Assembly: GCF_900478135.1 (NCBI RefSeq)
Contig: NZ_LS483470.1
Coordinates: 737,501 to 801,500, forward strand
Direction of reading: 5' to 3'
Source: Leminorella richardii
Lineage (GTDB): Bacteria > Pseudomonadota > Gammaproteobacteria > Enterobacterales > Enterobacteriaceae
Length of the DNA: 64,000 nucleotides
Shown here one piece after another: positions 34,622-43,945 of this stretch. The notes below the pieces were generated by a model, which worked only from the letters and a program-made list of their open reading frames with translations, made no database searches and was not told the DNA's origin. How positions within the stretch are numbered: position 1 is the first letter of the stretch; each line of letters begins with the position of its first letter. A program made the translations under genes and the position numbers.

Positions 34622-34644
34622 CGCCACGCCGAAGAAACGTGGCG
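34622..34644 (-). terminator. Hairpin after the methyltransferase gene
   Basis: CGCCACG and CGTGGCG pair perfectly around nine bases, touching the stop codon of the methyltransferase. Only CCTTTCT follows on the minus strand, so it is a weak terminator at best. Confidence 0.5.
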
Positions 34645-35415
34645 TTAGGCTTTGCGCCCAACAAATGCGGCGATATCGGTCGTGAAAGTGCCGTCATCGG
34701 CGATGGCAAAGTGACGCTTCACGTCGTTGGGTGCCTCCTGCTGGTAGGCGCGAATGGCTTCAACGTAGACGGCAGGCGTTCTCATACGGGTGGTCCAGCT
34801 TTGGAACTCTAGCGTCAGGCGGTCGGTAGTGATCTCTTCCAGCACGAAGCCTGCATCGTTAAGAAAGCGGCTCCATTCGCCGATGCCGTAGTCTCTGACG
34901 TGGGAGCGGTCCCGCAGCGCTTCAACGGTTTGCAGGTAGATATCCAGTACCGGATGACCGGGAGAGACCACGTCCATAAACACCACGCGGCCACCGGGCT
35001 TGAGCACGCGGTGAATTTCGCACAGCGCCAGTCCGACGTTCTGCCAGTGGTGAGCAGAGTAGCGGCTGATAACGGCGTCAAAACTGGCTGATTCAAACGG
35101 TAGAGACTCCGCAATGCCGCTCTGGGTCTGAATGTTCGACAAACTGCGATCCGCTGCGCCTTTTTGCACGGCGTTGAGCATGTCATGACTCAGGTCGTAG
35201 GCGGTCACGTTCTGAACGAAGGGCGCAGCGGCAAAGCTGGCGTGTCCTGCGCCGCAGCCAACGTCGAGCACGCGTTCGTACTGCCCCTGCTGCATGAGAT
35301 GCGAAAGCTTCTGTAGGTCAGCTCCCTGAGCGTGAACGGCGCTGGTCAGATAGGCTCCGGCCTGTTCGCCAAACTGGCGTTCGACCAGCCGATGATGATC
35401 GCGTTTGTCAGACAT
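34645..35415 (-). CDS. Class I SAM-dependent methyltransferase, YafE-like
   Basis: A 256-residue methyltransferase with motif I VLDVGCGAGHAS at 49-60, an acidic residue after strand two (TAYDLS) and the post-motif HRVLKPGGRVVFMD. It resembles E. coli YafE and the UbiE/menG-like group; substrate unknown. The ATG at 35415 has GGAG 8 bases upstream; the frame is open to 35514 but that part is hydrophobic junk without a ribosome site. It stands between the lut and sugar-acid operons with its own terminators. Confidence 0.85.
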   Translation of the reverse strand: MSDKRDHHRLVERQFGEQAGAYLTSAVHAQGADLQKLSHLMQQGQYERVLDVGCGAGHASFAAAPFVQNVTAYDLSHDMLNAVQKGAADRSLSNIQTQSGIAESLPFESASFDAVISRYSAHHWQNVGLALCEIHRVLKPGGRVVFMDVVSPGHPVLDIYLQTVEALRDRSHVRDYGIGEWSRFLNDAGFVLEEITTDRLTLEFQSWTTRMRTPAVYVEAIRAYQQEAPNDVKRHFAIADDGTFTTDIAAFVGRKA

Positions 35416-35520
35416 TAGCAAAACTCCATGACGGTTAAGTGGTATGAAAAAGAAGGTCGCGAAAAGTGAGTATGTGAGAAATCCGGCGGCTTCGATAGGT
35501 TTTTTTATAGCCAAAAGAAT

Positions 35521-35553
35521 AAAAAACGGCGCGGGAGTTACCTCGCCGCGCCG
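35521..35553 (-). terminator. Terminator of the lld-lut operon
   Basis: On the minus strand CGGCGCG pairs with CGCGCCG around a 13-base loop that can extend the stem, then TTTTTT. It lies 21 bases after the lutC stop. Confidence 0.85.
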
Positions 35554-35573
35554 CTGTTAAGGCTGAACCTGAA

Positions 35574-36278
35574 TTAACAGTCTTCCAGCACCACGTAGGC
35601 GGCGTGAACCGGGCCGTGAACGCCGAATACCTTAATCAGCTCGATGTCAGCGGTGGAGCTTGGGCCGCCGATCAGGTTGATACAGGAGGGCATGCGCTCA
35701 CCGGCTTCCGCCATTTTGTGCAGCCGCTGAGCTATCTGCGCTACGCGGGGCAGAATGGTGCTTTTGCGCAGCACAAATACGGAGGTTTCCGGCAGCAGGC
35801 TGACGGAGCGGCCGCGCTCAGGGGCGGAGAACAGCACCACGCCGCCGGACTCGGTCAGGCCCGCTTCGGCATAAACGATGCCGATCTTGGCCTTTTCCGC
35901 CATGTGAATATTCTCTTCACCGTTGGCCGGATCCCACTCATAGGCCTGATAGCTCTCTTTCAGCGCGTCAGTAATGCCCAGCTCTTTTAGACGAACGTCG
36001 CCGCTGATAACCACTGGCGCACCGCCGTACTCGTCACACAGGGCAACCAGATCGCCGATAAGCCCTTCAGGGCGGCTCAGAACGCATTTCACTTTCTGCG
36101 TGCTGGCAAACTCCATAAAGGCCTGGCACAGCTCGTCCTGAGTTTTGTCTGTTAGGCGGGTCTGTGGGTGATCGTTTACCGGTGCGGCAGCGGCTTCCGG
36201 CGCGTGGCGCACTTCGCGACCCAGCTGTTGGGCGATTTCACTGAGAAACGACGCGCGATTTTGTTCATTCATTAGCAT
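35574..36278 (-). CDS. lutC: Lactate utilization protein LutC (YkgG)
   Basis: Third subunit of the LutABC iron-sulphur L-lactate dehydrogenase system. The 234-residue protein has AEAGLTESGGVVLFS, the SLLPETSVFVLRKSTILP segment and GGPSSTADIELI, all shared with E. coli YkgG (231 residues). The start at 36278 has GGGGA about 11 bases upstream, only 16 bases after lutB. Works with LutA and LutB at the cytoplasmic side of the membrane to oxidise lactate to pyruvate. Confidence 0.92.
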   Translation of the reverse strand: MLMNEQNRASFLSEIAQQLGREVRHAPEAAAAPVNDHPQTRLTDKTQDELCQAFMEFASTQKVKCVLSRPEGLIGDLVALCDEYGGAPVVISGDVRLKELGITDALKESYQAYEWDPANGEENIHMAEKAKIGIVYAEAGLTESGGVVLFSAPERGRSVSLLPETSVFVLRKSTILPRVAQIAQRLHKMAEAGERMPSCINLIGGPSSTADIELIKVFGVHGPVHAAYVVLEDC

Positions 36279-36294
36279 AATTATTTATTCCCCA

Positions 36295-37716
36295 TTACCT
36301 GTTCTTCTGGGCCTGATGACGCTTGAACCAGCTGCGGAAGCCTTCGCCGTCCGGCGCGGGCAGGTCGCGAGCCTCTGTCCAGTCATTGAGGACGTTGATG
36401 CTGAACGGAATTTTACCGTCCTTGATCATCCAGTTCGCCATTTTGGCACCCATTGTCATACCGACTTTCCAGAGGGCAGGGTGGGAGTTGGCGTAGTTGA
36501 ACAGACGCGTAAAGCGCTGCTCGCCCTTCGGCGTCAGGCCGGTTTCTGCCATCACGCGGCGGTGCTTAACGATAAGCTGCGCCAGCGGGATTTTCACCGG
36601 GCAAACCTGGTTACAGGCGTTACACAGCGAGCAGGCGTAAGGCAGGTCGTGGAAGTCTTCATAGCCGCCCAGCAGCGGAGAAATCACCGCGCCGATAGGC
36701 CCCGGATAGATTGAACCGTAGCCGTGGCCGCCGATTTGGCGATAGGCCGGGCAGGTGTTCAGGCAGGCACCGCAGCGGATACAGCGCAGCACGTCCTTGA
36801 ACTCTGAGCCTAGGATCTTGGAGCGGCCGTTGTCGACAATCACCAAGTGGAACTCTTCCGGGCCGTCCACGTGGTTTTCTTCACGAGGGCCGGTCAGCCA
36901 AGTGTTGTAGCTGGTTAGACGGGTGCCCACCGCGCTGCGGCACAGCAGGGTGATCAGCACGTCCACTTCTTCAAAGGTCGGCGCGATGCGCTCCATGCCC
37001 ATGACCGCGATATGGGTCTTCGGCAGGGTAGTCGCCATGCGTAGGTTGCCTTCGTTGGTCACCAGACACAGGCTGCCGGTTTCTGCCACGGCAAAGTTAC
37101 AGCCGCTGATGCCGATATCGGCTTCAAGGAAGTCTTTACGAATGCGCTCGCGGATAAACAGTGTCATCGCTTCCGGCGTTTCCGGGCCGTCGTAGCCCAG
37201 CTTTTCGTTCAGCACCTTGCGGATTTGATAGCGGTCTTTGTGGATGGCCGGTACTACAATGTGTGATGGCGGATCGTTATCAACCTGAAGAATGTACTCG
37301 CCGAGGTCGGTTTCGACCACTTCGATACCTTCCGCCTGCAGCACGTGGTTAAGGCCAATCTCTTCCGTCACCATTGACTTGGACTTCACCACTTTTTTAG
37401 CCTGCTTTTCGCGGGCAACGTTGCGGATATAGTCAGTGGCTTCTTCTTTGGTGCGGGCGAAGTAAACGTGCCCGCCGTTCTGAGTGACTTTCTCAGACAG
37501 CTGATACAGATAGGCGTCCAGATTCTCAAGCACGTGGTTGCGGATCTGCTCGGCGCGGTCGCGCCATTCGTCCCAATGGCCCAGTTCGTTCACCATAATC
37601 TGGCGGTTGGCGCCGATGCGCTCTTGAGCCATCGCCACCGCGTTGCGCATGATGGTGTCTTCCATCTCTGCCTTGATGCGGGGCTTGAATTCGACGTTGC
37701 TGGTTTTCATCGACAT
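36295..37716 (-). CDS. lutB: Lactate utilization iron-sulphur protein LutB (YkgF)
   Basis: A 473-residue electron-transfer subunit with two ferredoxin-type clusters: CIRCGACLNTCPAY and CSLCNACNQVCPV in the C-terminal third. The N-terminal part is an LUD domain shared with LutC. E. coli YkgF is 475 residues and collinear. It lies 13 bases after lutA and 16 before lutC, so the three are one transcription unit. Confidence 0.94.
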   Translation of the reverse strand: MSMKTSNVEFKPRIKAEMEDTIMRNAVAMAQERIGANRQIMVNELGHWDEWRDRAEQIRNHVLENLDAYLYQLSEKVTQNGGHVYFARTKEEATDYIRNVAREKQAKKVVKSKSMVTEEIGLNHVLQAEGIEVVETDLGEYILQVDNDPPSHIVVPAIHKDRYQIRKVLNEKLGYDGPETPEAMTLFIRERIRKDFLEADIGISGCNFAVAETGSLCLVTNEGNLRMATTLPKTHIAVMGMERIAPTFEEVDVLITLLCRSAVGTRLTSYNTWLTGPREENHVDGPEEFHLVIVDNGRSKILGSEFKDVLRCIRCGACLNTCPAYRQIGGHGYGSIYPGPIGAVISPLLGGYEDFHDLPYACSLCNACNQVCPVKIPLAQLIVKHRRVMAETGLTPKGEQRFTRLFNYANSHPALWKVGMTMGAKMANWMIKDGKIPFSINVLNDWTEARDLPAPDGEGFRSWFKRHQAQKNR

Positions 37717-37729
37717 GGTCTTGGTCCCC

Positions 37730-38449
37730 TTAGCGGCTCATTAATACTTCAGCGATGTGCATGACTTTTACCGGACGCTTTTCACGCGTCAGGCGGCCGC
37801 TGATATTGATTAGGCAGCTGGTGTCGGCGCCGATAACAAAGTCCGGCTCAACGTCCATAATGTGCTCTACCTTCTCTTTCACCATTTCGCCAGAAATTTC
37901 TGACATCTTGACGGAGAAGGTGCCGCCGAAGCCACAGCAGGTTTCCTGATTGACGATAGGCAGTAGTTCTAAGCCTTCTACGTTGTTCAGCAGCATAATA
38001 GGCTCATCTTTCACGCCGAGCTTGCGGAACAGGCTACAGGAAGGGTGATAAACTGCGCGGCCGGGCAGACGAGCGCCGACGTTGACCACGCCCAGCGTAT
38101 GCACGATAAAGCTGGTCAGATCCTGCATGCGGTCAGCGACGGCCTGCGCTCTGGCTGCCCACTCTGGCTCGTCCGCCAGGTGTGTCGGGTAGCTTTTGAT
38201 CGCGTAGGTACAAGAGCCCGCAGGGGAAACGATAGGGTAGTCGTTGACTTCCATCGCAGCGATAAGGGACTTCATGGCGGGTTTCGCGTCGTTGACGTAG
38301 CCGCTGTTAAGCGCAGGCTGACCACAGCAGCCCTGACGCTCAGGGAAGAAAACTTCACAGCCAAGCTGCTCAAGCAGCAAAACGCTGTCACGGGCCATGT
38401 TGGCCTTAATGGTGTCACCTATACAGGTTACGTAAAAATTTACTTTCAT
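37730..38449 (-). CDS. lutA: Lactate utilization protein LutA (YkgE)
   Basis: A 239-residue protein of the heterodisulphide reductase B-like CCG family: QGCCGQPALNSGY and ETCCGFGGTFSVK are the two CCG motifs that hold a non-cubane iron-sulphur cluster. It equals E. coli YkgE in length when started at the ATG at 38449, which has GGAG 9 bases upstream; an earlier Met at 38464 is less likely. First lut gene, downstream of lldP. Confidence 0.94.
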   Translation of the reverse strand: MKVNFYVTCIGDTIKANMARDSVLLLEQLGCEVFFPERQGCCGQPALNSGYVNDAKPAMKSLIAAMEVNDYPIVSPAGSCTYAIKSYPTHLADEPEWAARAQAVADRMQDLTSFIVHTLGVVNVGARLPGRAVYHPSCSLFRKLGVKDEPIMLLNNVEGLELLPIVNQETCCGFGGTFSVKMSEISGEMVKEKVEHIMDVEPDFVIGADTSCLINISGRLTREKRPVKVMHIAEVLMSR

Positions 38450-38550
38450 TACACATTGCTCCACAAGCGGAAAATAATCGGCGCTTAGCGTTTGCTGTCA
38501 GCCTAAGCCAGATACAAAGGCCGGTTATCCGTATTCTTTTGTTGGTCTGA

Positions 38551-38571
38551 ACCGGCTCCTAAGGAGCCGGT
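38551..38571. repeat. Palindromic hairpin between lldP and lutA
   Basis: ACCGGCTCCT and AGGAGCCGGT are symmetric around a central A. The stem can form in RNA with the innermost bases open. No T-run follows in the direction of transcription, so lldP transcripts may run on into lutABC at a reduced level. Confidence 0.6.
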
Positions 38572-38626
38572 GTATTTTCAGAGGCCGGATAATACCATCG
38601 CTTAAACGCGTTGTATGTGATTTGTA

Positions 38627-40168
38627 TTACAAATGGAACAGGTAGTACATGGCGCCGATCTTCACGCCGAGAATAATAATATAAATCGCACAGTACTTGA
38701 GGGTGCCGGACATAATGGCACTGCCCTGACCGTCCATCTTGGTCGCGGAAACGGCGATAGCGATACTCTGTGGGGAGATCATCTTGCCGCCGGTTGCACC
38801 AGAGGTGTTAGCCGCTGCCAGCAGGATGGGGTCAATGTTCAGCTGGGCTGCGGCGCTGGTCTGCAGCTTGCCGAACAGGACGTTAGAGTTGGTGTCGCTG
38901 CCGGTTACGAAGGTACCCAGCGCGCCGATAACCGGGGCGATGAAGATGTATCCCGTACCGGTGACGCTAACCAGCGTGTTGGCGATAGAGCCAATCATGC
39001 CGCTGGTGTCCATCACGGTCGCCATAGCAACGATGGCGGTAATGGCGATAATCGAGTTCTTTAGCTGAACAACGGTTGACCACAGAACGGACAGCATAGT
39101 GCCGATGCCCGCGCCCTGAATCAGGCCGCCGATAAAGGTGGCGATGATAATCAGAACCCCAGGGGTGCTTAACCACTCAACCTTCAGCTTTAAGACAGTG
39201 GTGTCGCTCAGCGCGTAAGGGATCACGCTAGAGATTTGGCCCACGCCGTTTTTGATTGCTGGGAACAGGGGAGAACACAGCAGAATAAACAGGAACGTCA
39301 GCAGGTAAATGGCGCTGGCGCGAAACAGTTCACCACCGCTGTACTTAACGGCGGCTGGAGCGTCCGCTGACTGCTCTGCTGCTGGCGTTTTGTGGCGCTT
39401 GGCCAGGAAGATCGTGACCAGCAGGCTCACCAGGCTACCGGCAAATGCAGGAAGCTCTGCGCCCAGATAGGTGGCAACAAAATACTGAGGGATCAGGGTG
39501 CTGATACCGCACATCAGGGTAATAAAGAATACTCCCTTGATAGCGCGAATACCGCCGCCGGCGATGGCAACAATAACGAACGGCAGCAGGATGTTAAACA
39601 GCGAGAGCTGAATAATGATCATGCTGCTGAGCTCGCGCACTGGCAGGCCGGTTTGTTCAGCAAGAATAGAGACCGGAATACCCACGGCGCCAAAGGCGGT
39701 AGGAACGGTGTTGGCAACCAGCGAGGCGATAGCGGCCTTCAGCGGGTTAAAGCCTAGTGCGATCAGAATGCCGATCGGGATAGCAACTGCGGTACCGTAT
39801 CCTGCTGCGGCTTCAAGGAAGCCACCGAAACACCAGGAAATAAGCAGGATCTGGATGCGCTTATCGTCGCTGATGTTGGCCAGCACGTTCTTCAGAACGT
39901 CCATACCGCCGGTTTTCAGCATCAGGTTGTAGCTATAGATAGCGCCTAAAATAACGATAATGATTGGCCACAGCCCTTTAGAGGCGCCGTAGAGTGTCGA
40001 CATTGTCAGGTTTTGCACCGGCGTATGCCAAAATATACCTGCAATGGCCAGCGTGATGACAAGAGAAATAATAACCGCGTAGTGAATAGGGGTTTTTATC
40101 TTTAAAATCATCACAATCATGGCTATGAGTGGAATGATTCCCAGAAAGAAGGAAAGATATTCGGACAT
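38627..40168 (-). CDS. lldP: L-lactate permease
   Basis: A 513-residue inner-membrane transporter of the LctP family with about 12-14 membrane spans. Conserved stretches include SWCFGGFLEAAAGYGTAVAI, GAVGIPVSILA and GTFVTGSDTNSNVLF. It brings in L-lactate, or glycolate, with protons. It heads the operon with lutABC, an arrangement that gives a complete lactate use unit. ATTCAG/CTGAAT forms a small palindrome upstream at 40237-40252, possibly regulatory. Confidence 0.92.
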   Translation of the reverse strand: MSEYLSFFLGIIPLIAMIVMILKIKTPIHYAVIISLVITLAIAGIFWHTPVQNLTMSTLYGASKGLWPIIIVILGAIYSYNLMLKTGGMDVLKNVLANISDDKRIQILLISWCFGGFLEAAAGYGTAVAIPIGILIALGFNPLKAAIASLVANTVPTAFGAVGIPVSILAEQTGLPVRELSSMIIIQLSLFNILLPFVIVAIAGGGIRAIKGVFFITLMCGISTLIPQYFVATYLGAELPAFAGSLVSLLVTIFLAKRHKTPAAEQSADAPAAVKYSGGELFRASAIYLLTFLFILLCSPLFPAIKNGVGQISSVIPYALSDTTVLKLKVEWLSTPGVLIIIATFIGGLIQGAGIGTMLSVLWSTVVQLKNSIIAITAIVAMATVMDTSGMIGSIANTLVSVTGTGYIFIAPVIGALGTFVTGSDTNSNVLFGKLQTSAAAQLNIDPILLAAANTSGATGGKMISPQSIAIAVSATKMDGQGSAIMSGTLKYCAIYIIILGVKIGAMYYLFHL

Positions 40169-40348
40169 TTTTCAACCTTTTATTGTATTGATAGTAACGT
40201 GTTCTGGCGCGGGATTTTAGTTGTTATCATTTTGTAATTCAGTGAGCTGAATCGTGTTACCAATAAAAATACTGATAAATAGTTATTGTATGATTATTTT
40301 CAATCCATTGATTTAAATAATAATAAAACTATGTGTTTGGAGTATTTG

Positions 40349-40744
40349 ATGATAAAAGTGGAAAAAATGCACCATCTTGCAGTGATTTGTCGAAATTACG
40401 AGCAAAGCAAGAGGTTTTATTGTCATACATTAGGCTTTGAGGTGCTGTCTGAGTGCTATCGGGCAGAGCGGCTATCGTGGAAGGGCGACCTCGCACTGAA
40501 CGGCGTCTATATGATTGAGCTGTTCTCGTTTCCCTCGCCGCCGCCTCGACCCACCCATCCGGAGGCCTGTGGGCTGCGGCATTTGGCCTTTAGCGTCAAG
40601 AATATTGATGAGGCGATTGCTGGGTTAGAAAGTGAGGGGGTAGAGTGTGAGCCCGTGCGCATCGATCCCTATACTGGACGGCGTTTTACCTTTTTCCGCG
40701 ATCCAGACCAATTGCCGATAGAACTTTATGAAAGCAACAGTTAG
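40349..40744 (+). CDS. gloA2: VOC-family protein YaeR (GloA2)
   Basis: A 131-residue vicinal-oxygen-chelate protein, closely like E. coli YaeR: SWKGDLALNGVYMIELFSFP, HPEACGLRHLAFSV and DPYTGRRFTFFRDPD. Metal ligands are expected from His and Glu at both ends of the fold. Possible glyoxalase-like enzyme, natural substrate not settled. I chose the ATG at 40349, which has GGAG 7 bases upstream; the frame is open to 40286. It resumes the E. coli gene order (yaeR-tilS-rof-yaeP-yaeQ). Confidence 0.9.
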   Translation: MIKVEKMHHLAVICRNYEQSKRFYCHTLGFEVLSECYRAERLSWKGDLALNGVYMIELFSFPSPPPRPTHPEACGLRHLAFSVKNIDEAIAGLESEGVECEPVRIDPYTGRRFTFFRDPDQLPIELYESNS

Positions 40745-40791
40745 CCTGATGAGGATATACTCACAGACGCTGAGTAAGGTAAATTTTTTGT

Positions 40792-42141
40792 GTGAGTCGT
40801 GTAATGACGCGTAACGATACTGCAAACACTGAGAACCTCTTAAAACAAATTGATAGCGTCTTTGAGAACGGCGCCCGTCTGCTGGTGGCTTTTAGCGGCG
40901 GCGTTGACTCTTCGGTGCTTCTTCATGCCCTCGTTAGCCTGAGGTCAACATCCCGTATAGACATTGTTCTGCGCGCGGTTTACGTGCACCACGGGCTAAG
41001 CCAAAACGCTGACGCATGGGCTCTACACTGCCAGGCGCAGTGTGAACAGTGGGGGGTACCGCTGGAGGTGGTTCGAGTGGGCGTCGCCGCGGCAGGCGCC
41101 AGCGTAGAGGCCGCGGCGAGAGAGGCTCGATATCATGCATTATCCGAGAGGCTGCTAAAGGGAGAGGTGCTGGTCACCGCGCAGCATCTGGACGATCAGT
41201 GCGAAACCTTCATGCTGGCGCTAAAGCGCGGCAGCGGTCCGGCGGGGCTTTCATCGATGCCGGAATGCATGCCCTTTGGCAAAGGGACGCAAGTGCGACC
41301 GCTGCTTGGCGTTCCTCGCCGAGACATCGAGCGCTACGCGGCTGAACATGCCCTGACGTGGGTAGAAGATGAAAGCAATCAGGACGCGCGCTATGACCGA
41401 AACTTCCTGCGGCGGGACGTTCTACCGCAGATTGCCGGGCGCTGGCCTCACTTTACGCAGGCCGTTGCCCGCAGCGCAGCGCTGTGTGCGGAGCAGGAAA
41501 GCCTGCTTGACGAACTGCTGGCGCCTCAGCTTGCTCTGCTGTGTGATGATAATGGTGCATTGGATATCGACGGGCTGCGCACTGTTTCTGAACCCCATCG
41601 TCGGGCGCTGCTGCGGCGCTGGTTTGGTTTGCACGGCGTGACGATGCCTTCACGCGCTCAGCTTGAGACGCTGTGGCTTGAAGTGGCACAGAGCCAAGAC
41701 GATGCCCAGCCGCAGCTTCAGCTGTTGACTCATCAGGTTCGGCGCTATCGCCAGAGGCTTTATCTGCTGCCGATCCTCAAGGATGTCTCTGCCTCGGTGC
41801 TTGAGTGGGACGGGCAGAAGGCGCTGAATTTGCCTGACGGGCTGGGTTCTCTCTCACTGACCTCCGAAGGTCAGGCTGTGAGAGCACCCAGCGACAGCGA
41901 GACGGTGACGATTCGCTTTTGCGCACCGGGCAGTCTGAATGTGGCTATTGTCGGGCGGCAGCACTCGCGCGCTCTTAAAAAGCTGTGGCAGGAGTTTGAC
42001 GTTCCCCCTTGGCTCAGGCAGCGCACGCCGATGCTGTTCTATAATGACATTCTGGTGGCGGCCGTTGGCCTTTTCACCACCAAAGAGGGGGAGCCTCTAG
42101 GCACGAATACGGTTTGGCATCTTCAACACGATAAAAACTAG
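40792..42141 (+). CDS. tilS: tRNA(Ile)-lysidine synthase
   Basis: Attaches lysine to C34 of the tRNA-Ile with anticodon CAU, changing both its decoding and its charging. The PP-loop motif SGGVDSS is at 35-41, followed by HVHHGLS-like VYVHHGLSQNAD and LVTAQHLDDQCET. C-terminal substrate-binding domains follow. The 449 residues compare with 432 in E. coli. GTG start at 40792, AAGG about 12 bases upstream; the ATG four codons later is an alternative. Confidence 0.93.
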   Translation: MSRVMTRNDTANTENLLKQIDSVFENGARLLVAFSGGVDSSVLLHALVSLRSTSRIDIVLRAVYVHHGLSQNADAWALHCQAQCEQWGVPLEVVRVGVAAAGASVEAAAREARYHALSERLLKGEVLVTAQHLDDQCETFMLALKRGSGPAGLSSMPECMPFGKGTQVRPLLGVPRRDIERYAAEHALTWVEDESNQDARYDRNFLRRDVLPQIAGRWPHFTQAVARSAALCAEQESLLDELLAPQLALLCDDNGALDIDGLRTVSEPHRRALLRRWFGLHGVTMPSRAQLETLWLEVAQSQDDAQPQLQLLTHQVRRYRQRLYLLPILKDVSASVLEWDGQKALNLPDGLGSLSLTSEGQAVRAPSDSETVTIRFCAPGSLNVAIVGRQHSRALKKLWQEFDVPPWLRQRTPMLFYNDILVAAVGLFTTKEGEPLGTNTVWHLQHDKN

Positions 42142-42209
42142 CGCACTCGCTGCGCCTCTTTATTTCTCTATGACTTACTGAAAGCAATGACGTTAACGAG
42201 GTTCTCTTG

Positions 42210-42530
42210 ATGAAAAAAATGCTAATGCTGCTCTGTGGCGCGCTGTTGATAAACTTCTCTGTACAGGCTGCGGGTGACGCCGAAGCGGGTAAAAGCAAGT
42301 CGGCCAAGTGCGTGGCCTGCCACGGCATGAACGGCAAAATTACCATTCCGACTTACCCCAATCTGGCGGGGCAAAACCAGGTGTATCTGGAACACTCGAT
42401 GCTGGCCTATAAGAAAGGCGAGCGCACCGGCGGTTTGGCTAACGTAATGGCGGCCTACGTTCAGGCGCTTTCTGAGCAGGATATTGCTGACCTGGCGGCT
42501 TATTATGCGGGTCTGGATGTGAAAGAGTAA
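42210..42530 (+). CDS. Small periplasmic class I cytochrome c
   Basis: A 106-residue monohaem cytochrome. A signal peptide (to about residue 20, SVQA) is followed by the haem motif CVACH at 34-38, PNLAGQN and a C-terminal helix LSEQDIADLAAYYAGL, the pattern of c553/c4-type electron carriers. GAGG is 8 bases before the ATG. It lies between tilS and rof, where E. coli has no such gene. Its partner is unknown; the pentahaem cytochrome at 62.9 kb and other terminal reductases are candidates only by type. Confidence 0.85.
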   Translation: MKKMLMLLCGALLINFSVQAAGDAEAGKSKSAKCVACHGMNGKITIPTYPNLAGQNQVYLEHSMLAYKKGERTGGLANVMAAYVQALSEQDIADLAAYYAGLDVKE

Positions 42531-42584
42531 TCGGGATCTAACGAGAGGATACGCGGGCAGATTGCCTGCCCGCGACGGCGTAAA

Positions 42585-42845
42585 TTAATCCGCCAGACTG
42601 ATTTCGATTTTGCCAAGGGTGGGGTGGCTAAAATAGGCGATATTGTCGAGCCTAAGTTCACGCTGTTCCCCGTCGGCTTCAACAATCAGGTACTCCACTT
42701 TCTTTTTCAGCTGCAGGTCGCAGGCCTTAGCCTCCAGTTTTTCACCGCCTCTGAGCTTGATTTCAAGAACCAGATGGTGCTGACAGGCGAGCTCTAAATT
42801 ATCATAGTCATCACAGTTTATGGGTTGGTACTCTTTTTCAGTCAT
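42585..42845 (-). CDS. rof: Rho-binding antiterminator Rof
   Basis: An 86-residue Sm-like protein that binds Rho and inhibits termination. YQPINCDDYDNLELACQHH matches E. coli Rof almost exactly. The ATG at 42845 overlaps the yaeP stop in ATGACTGA, showing translational coupling; an earlier in-frame Met lies inside yaeP. Confidence 0.93.
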   Translation of the reverse strand: MTEKEYQPINCDDYDNLELACQHHLVLEIKLRGGEKLEAKACDLQLKKKVEYLIVEADGEQRELRLDNIAYFSHPTLGKIEISLAD

Positions 42846-43038
42846 CACCATAATCACTCACCAGTAAATTGGCGGCAGCGTATGCCGCGCTTTCCCTTAC
42901 CTCAGACGGCAGCGACGCGTTAGCCGCAATGTCGTCTAATGCTTTTAGCACACAGCCCAGCGCATCGGCAACGTAGCCGAGCTCACCGCTGGCGATTTGC
43001 GCATACTTACGTCGAACGGGTTCACTGTATTTCTGCAT
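42838..43038 (-). CDS. yaeP: UPF0253 family protein YaeP
   Basis: A 66-residue cytoplasmic protein of unknown function, equal in length to E. coli YaeP and sharing IASGELGYVADALGCVLKAL and AAYAAANLLVSDY. The start at 43038 has AAGGAGG 6 bases upstream; the frame is open to 43092 without a better site. Cotranscribed with rof, whose start overlaps its stop by 8 bases. Confidence 0.93.
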   Translation of the reverse strand: MQKYSEPVRRKYAQIASGELGYVADALGCVLKALDDIAANASLPSEVRESAAYAAANLLVSDYGDD

Positions 43039-43300
43039 TGACACCTCCTTTGCCGTGAACCAACGCAAAAAACTCTGTTCAATCGAAGTCAAAAAGGCTT
43101 TGTTCGACGAACAAGCGTTGACTATAGCATAGCCGTTATTCTTTATATCAGCTACTTGCCGTCGTTTGAGAAAAAAGTTTCTTTTGTTACTCAGCCCCTA
43201 AGGGAGAAAATCAAACGGCTGTGTTTAGCCTCAGGATTGGTTACACTGGACGCCGATTTTCTTTTTTAAATACCGCAAACAGCTACGGGGCGCAGCCTAC

Positions 43301-43837
43301 ATGGCACTGAAAGCAACAATTTATAAAGCCGCGCTGAACGTGGCGGATATGGACCGTCAGGTTTACCTCGATACAGCCCTGACGTTGGCTCAGCACCCGT
43401 CGGAAACAGAGCAGCGCATGATGCTGCGCCTGTTGGCGTGGATTTGCCATGCAGACGAACGCCTGACCTTTACCAAAGGGCTCTGTGCGGACGATGAACC
43501 CGAGCTGTGGTTGCAAAACGATGTGGGTGAAGTGGTACAGTGGATAGAGCTGGGGCTGCCTGATGAAAAGCGCCTGCGTAAAGCCTGCCACCGTGCGAAG
43601 CGGGTGACGCTATATGCCTACTCTGAGCGAGCGGCTCGCGTCTGGTGGCAGCAGAATCAGGCAAAGCTTGAGAGCCATAGCAATCTGTCGGTGTACTTTC
43701 TTGACGACGCGCAAATGACCCAGCTTACGACACTGTGTCAGCGCACAATGACGCTACAGGCCACCATTCAGGACGGTGCCATTTGGCTCTCTTCTGAGCA
43801 GGAAAATGTCGAGCTGACGTTTGAAACCTGGTTGTAG
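43301..43837 (+). CDS. yaeQ: YaeQ family protein
   Basis: A 178-residue PD-(D/E)XK-fold protein. MALKATIYKA, HPSETEQRMMLRLLAW and WIELGLPDEKRL match E. coli YaeQ (181 residues), which lacks a proven activity; the acidic and Lys residues of the nuclease-like fold are in the D-E-P-E and IELG stretches. It stands divergent from yaeP-rof, as in E. coli. In E. coli arfB and nlpE follow; here an ABC1 kinase follows instead. Confidence 0.92.
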   Translation: MALKATIYKAALNVADMDRQVYLDTALTLAQHPSETEQRMMLRLLAWICHADERLTFTKGLCADDEPELWLQNDVGEVVQWIELGLPDEKRLRKACHRAKRVTLYAYSERAARVWWQQNQAKLESHSNLSVYFLDDAQMTQLTTLCQRTMTLQATIQDGAIWLSSEQENVELTFETWL

Positions 43838-43945
43838 AACGCTGTTGTTTTTACGGTGCGCTTTTCGGCAGGAAGCCAAGCACACCGCGAGATCTCCTCT
43901 TTGTCGGCTACAGTTCGAGAAAGAAGCTACTGAAAAGGATGCGAT

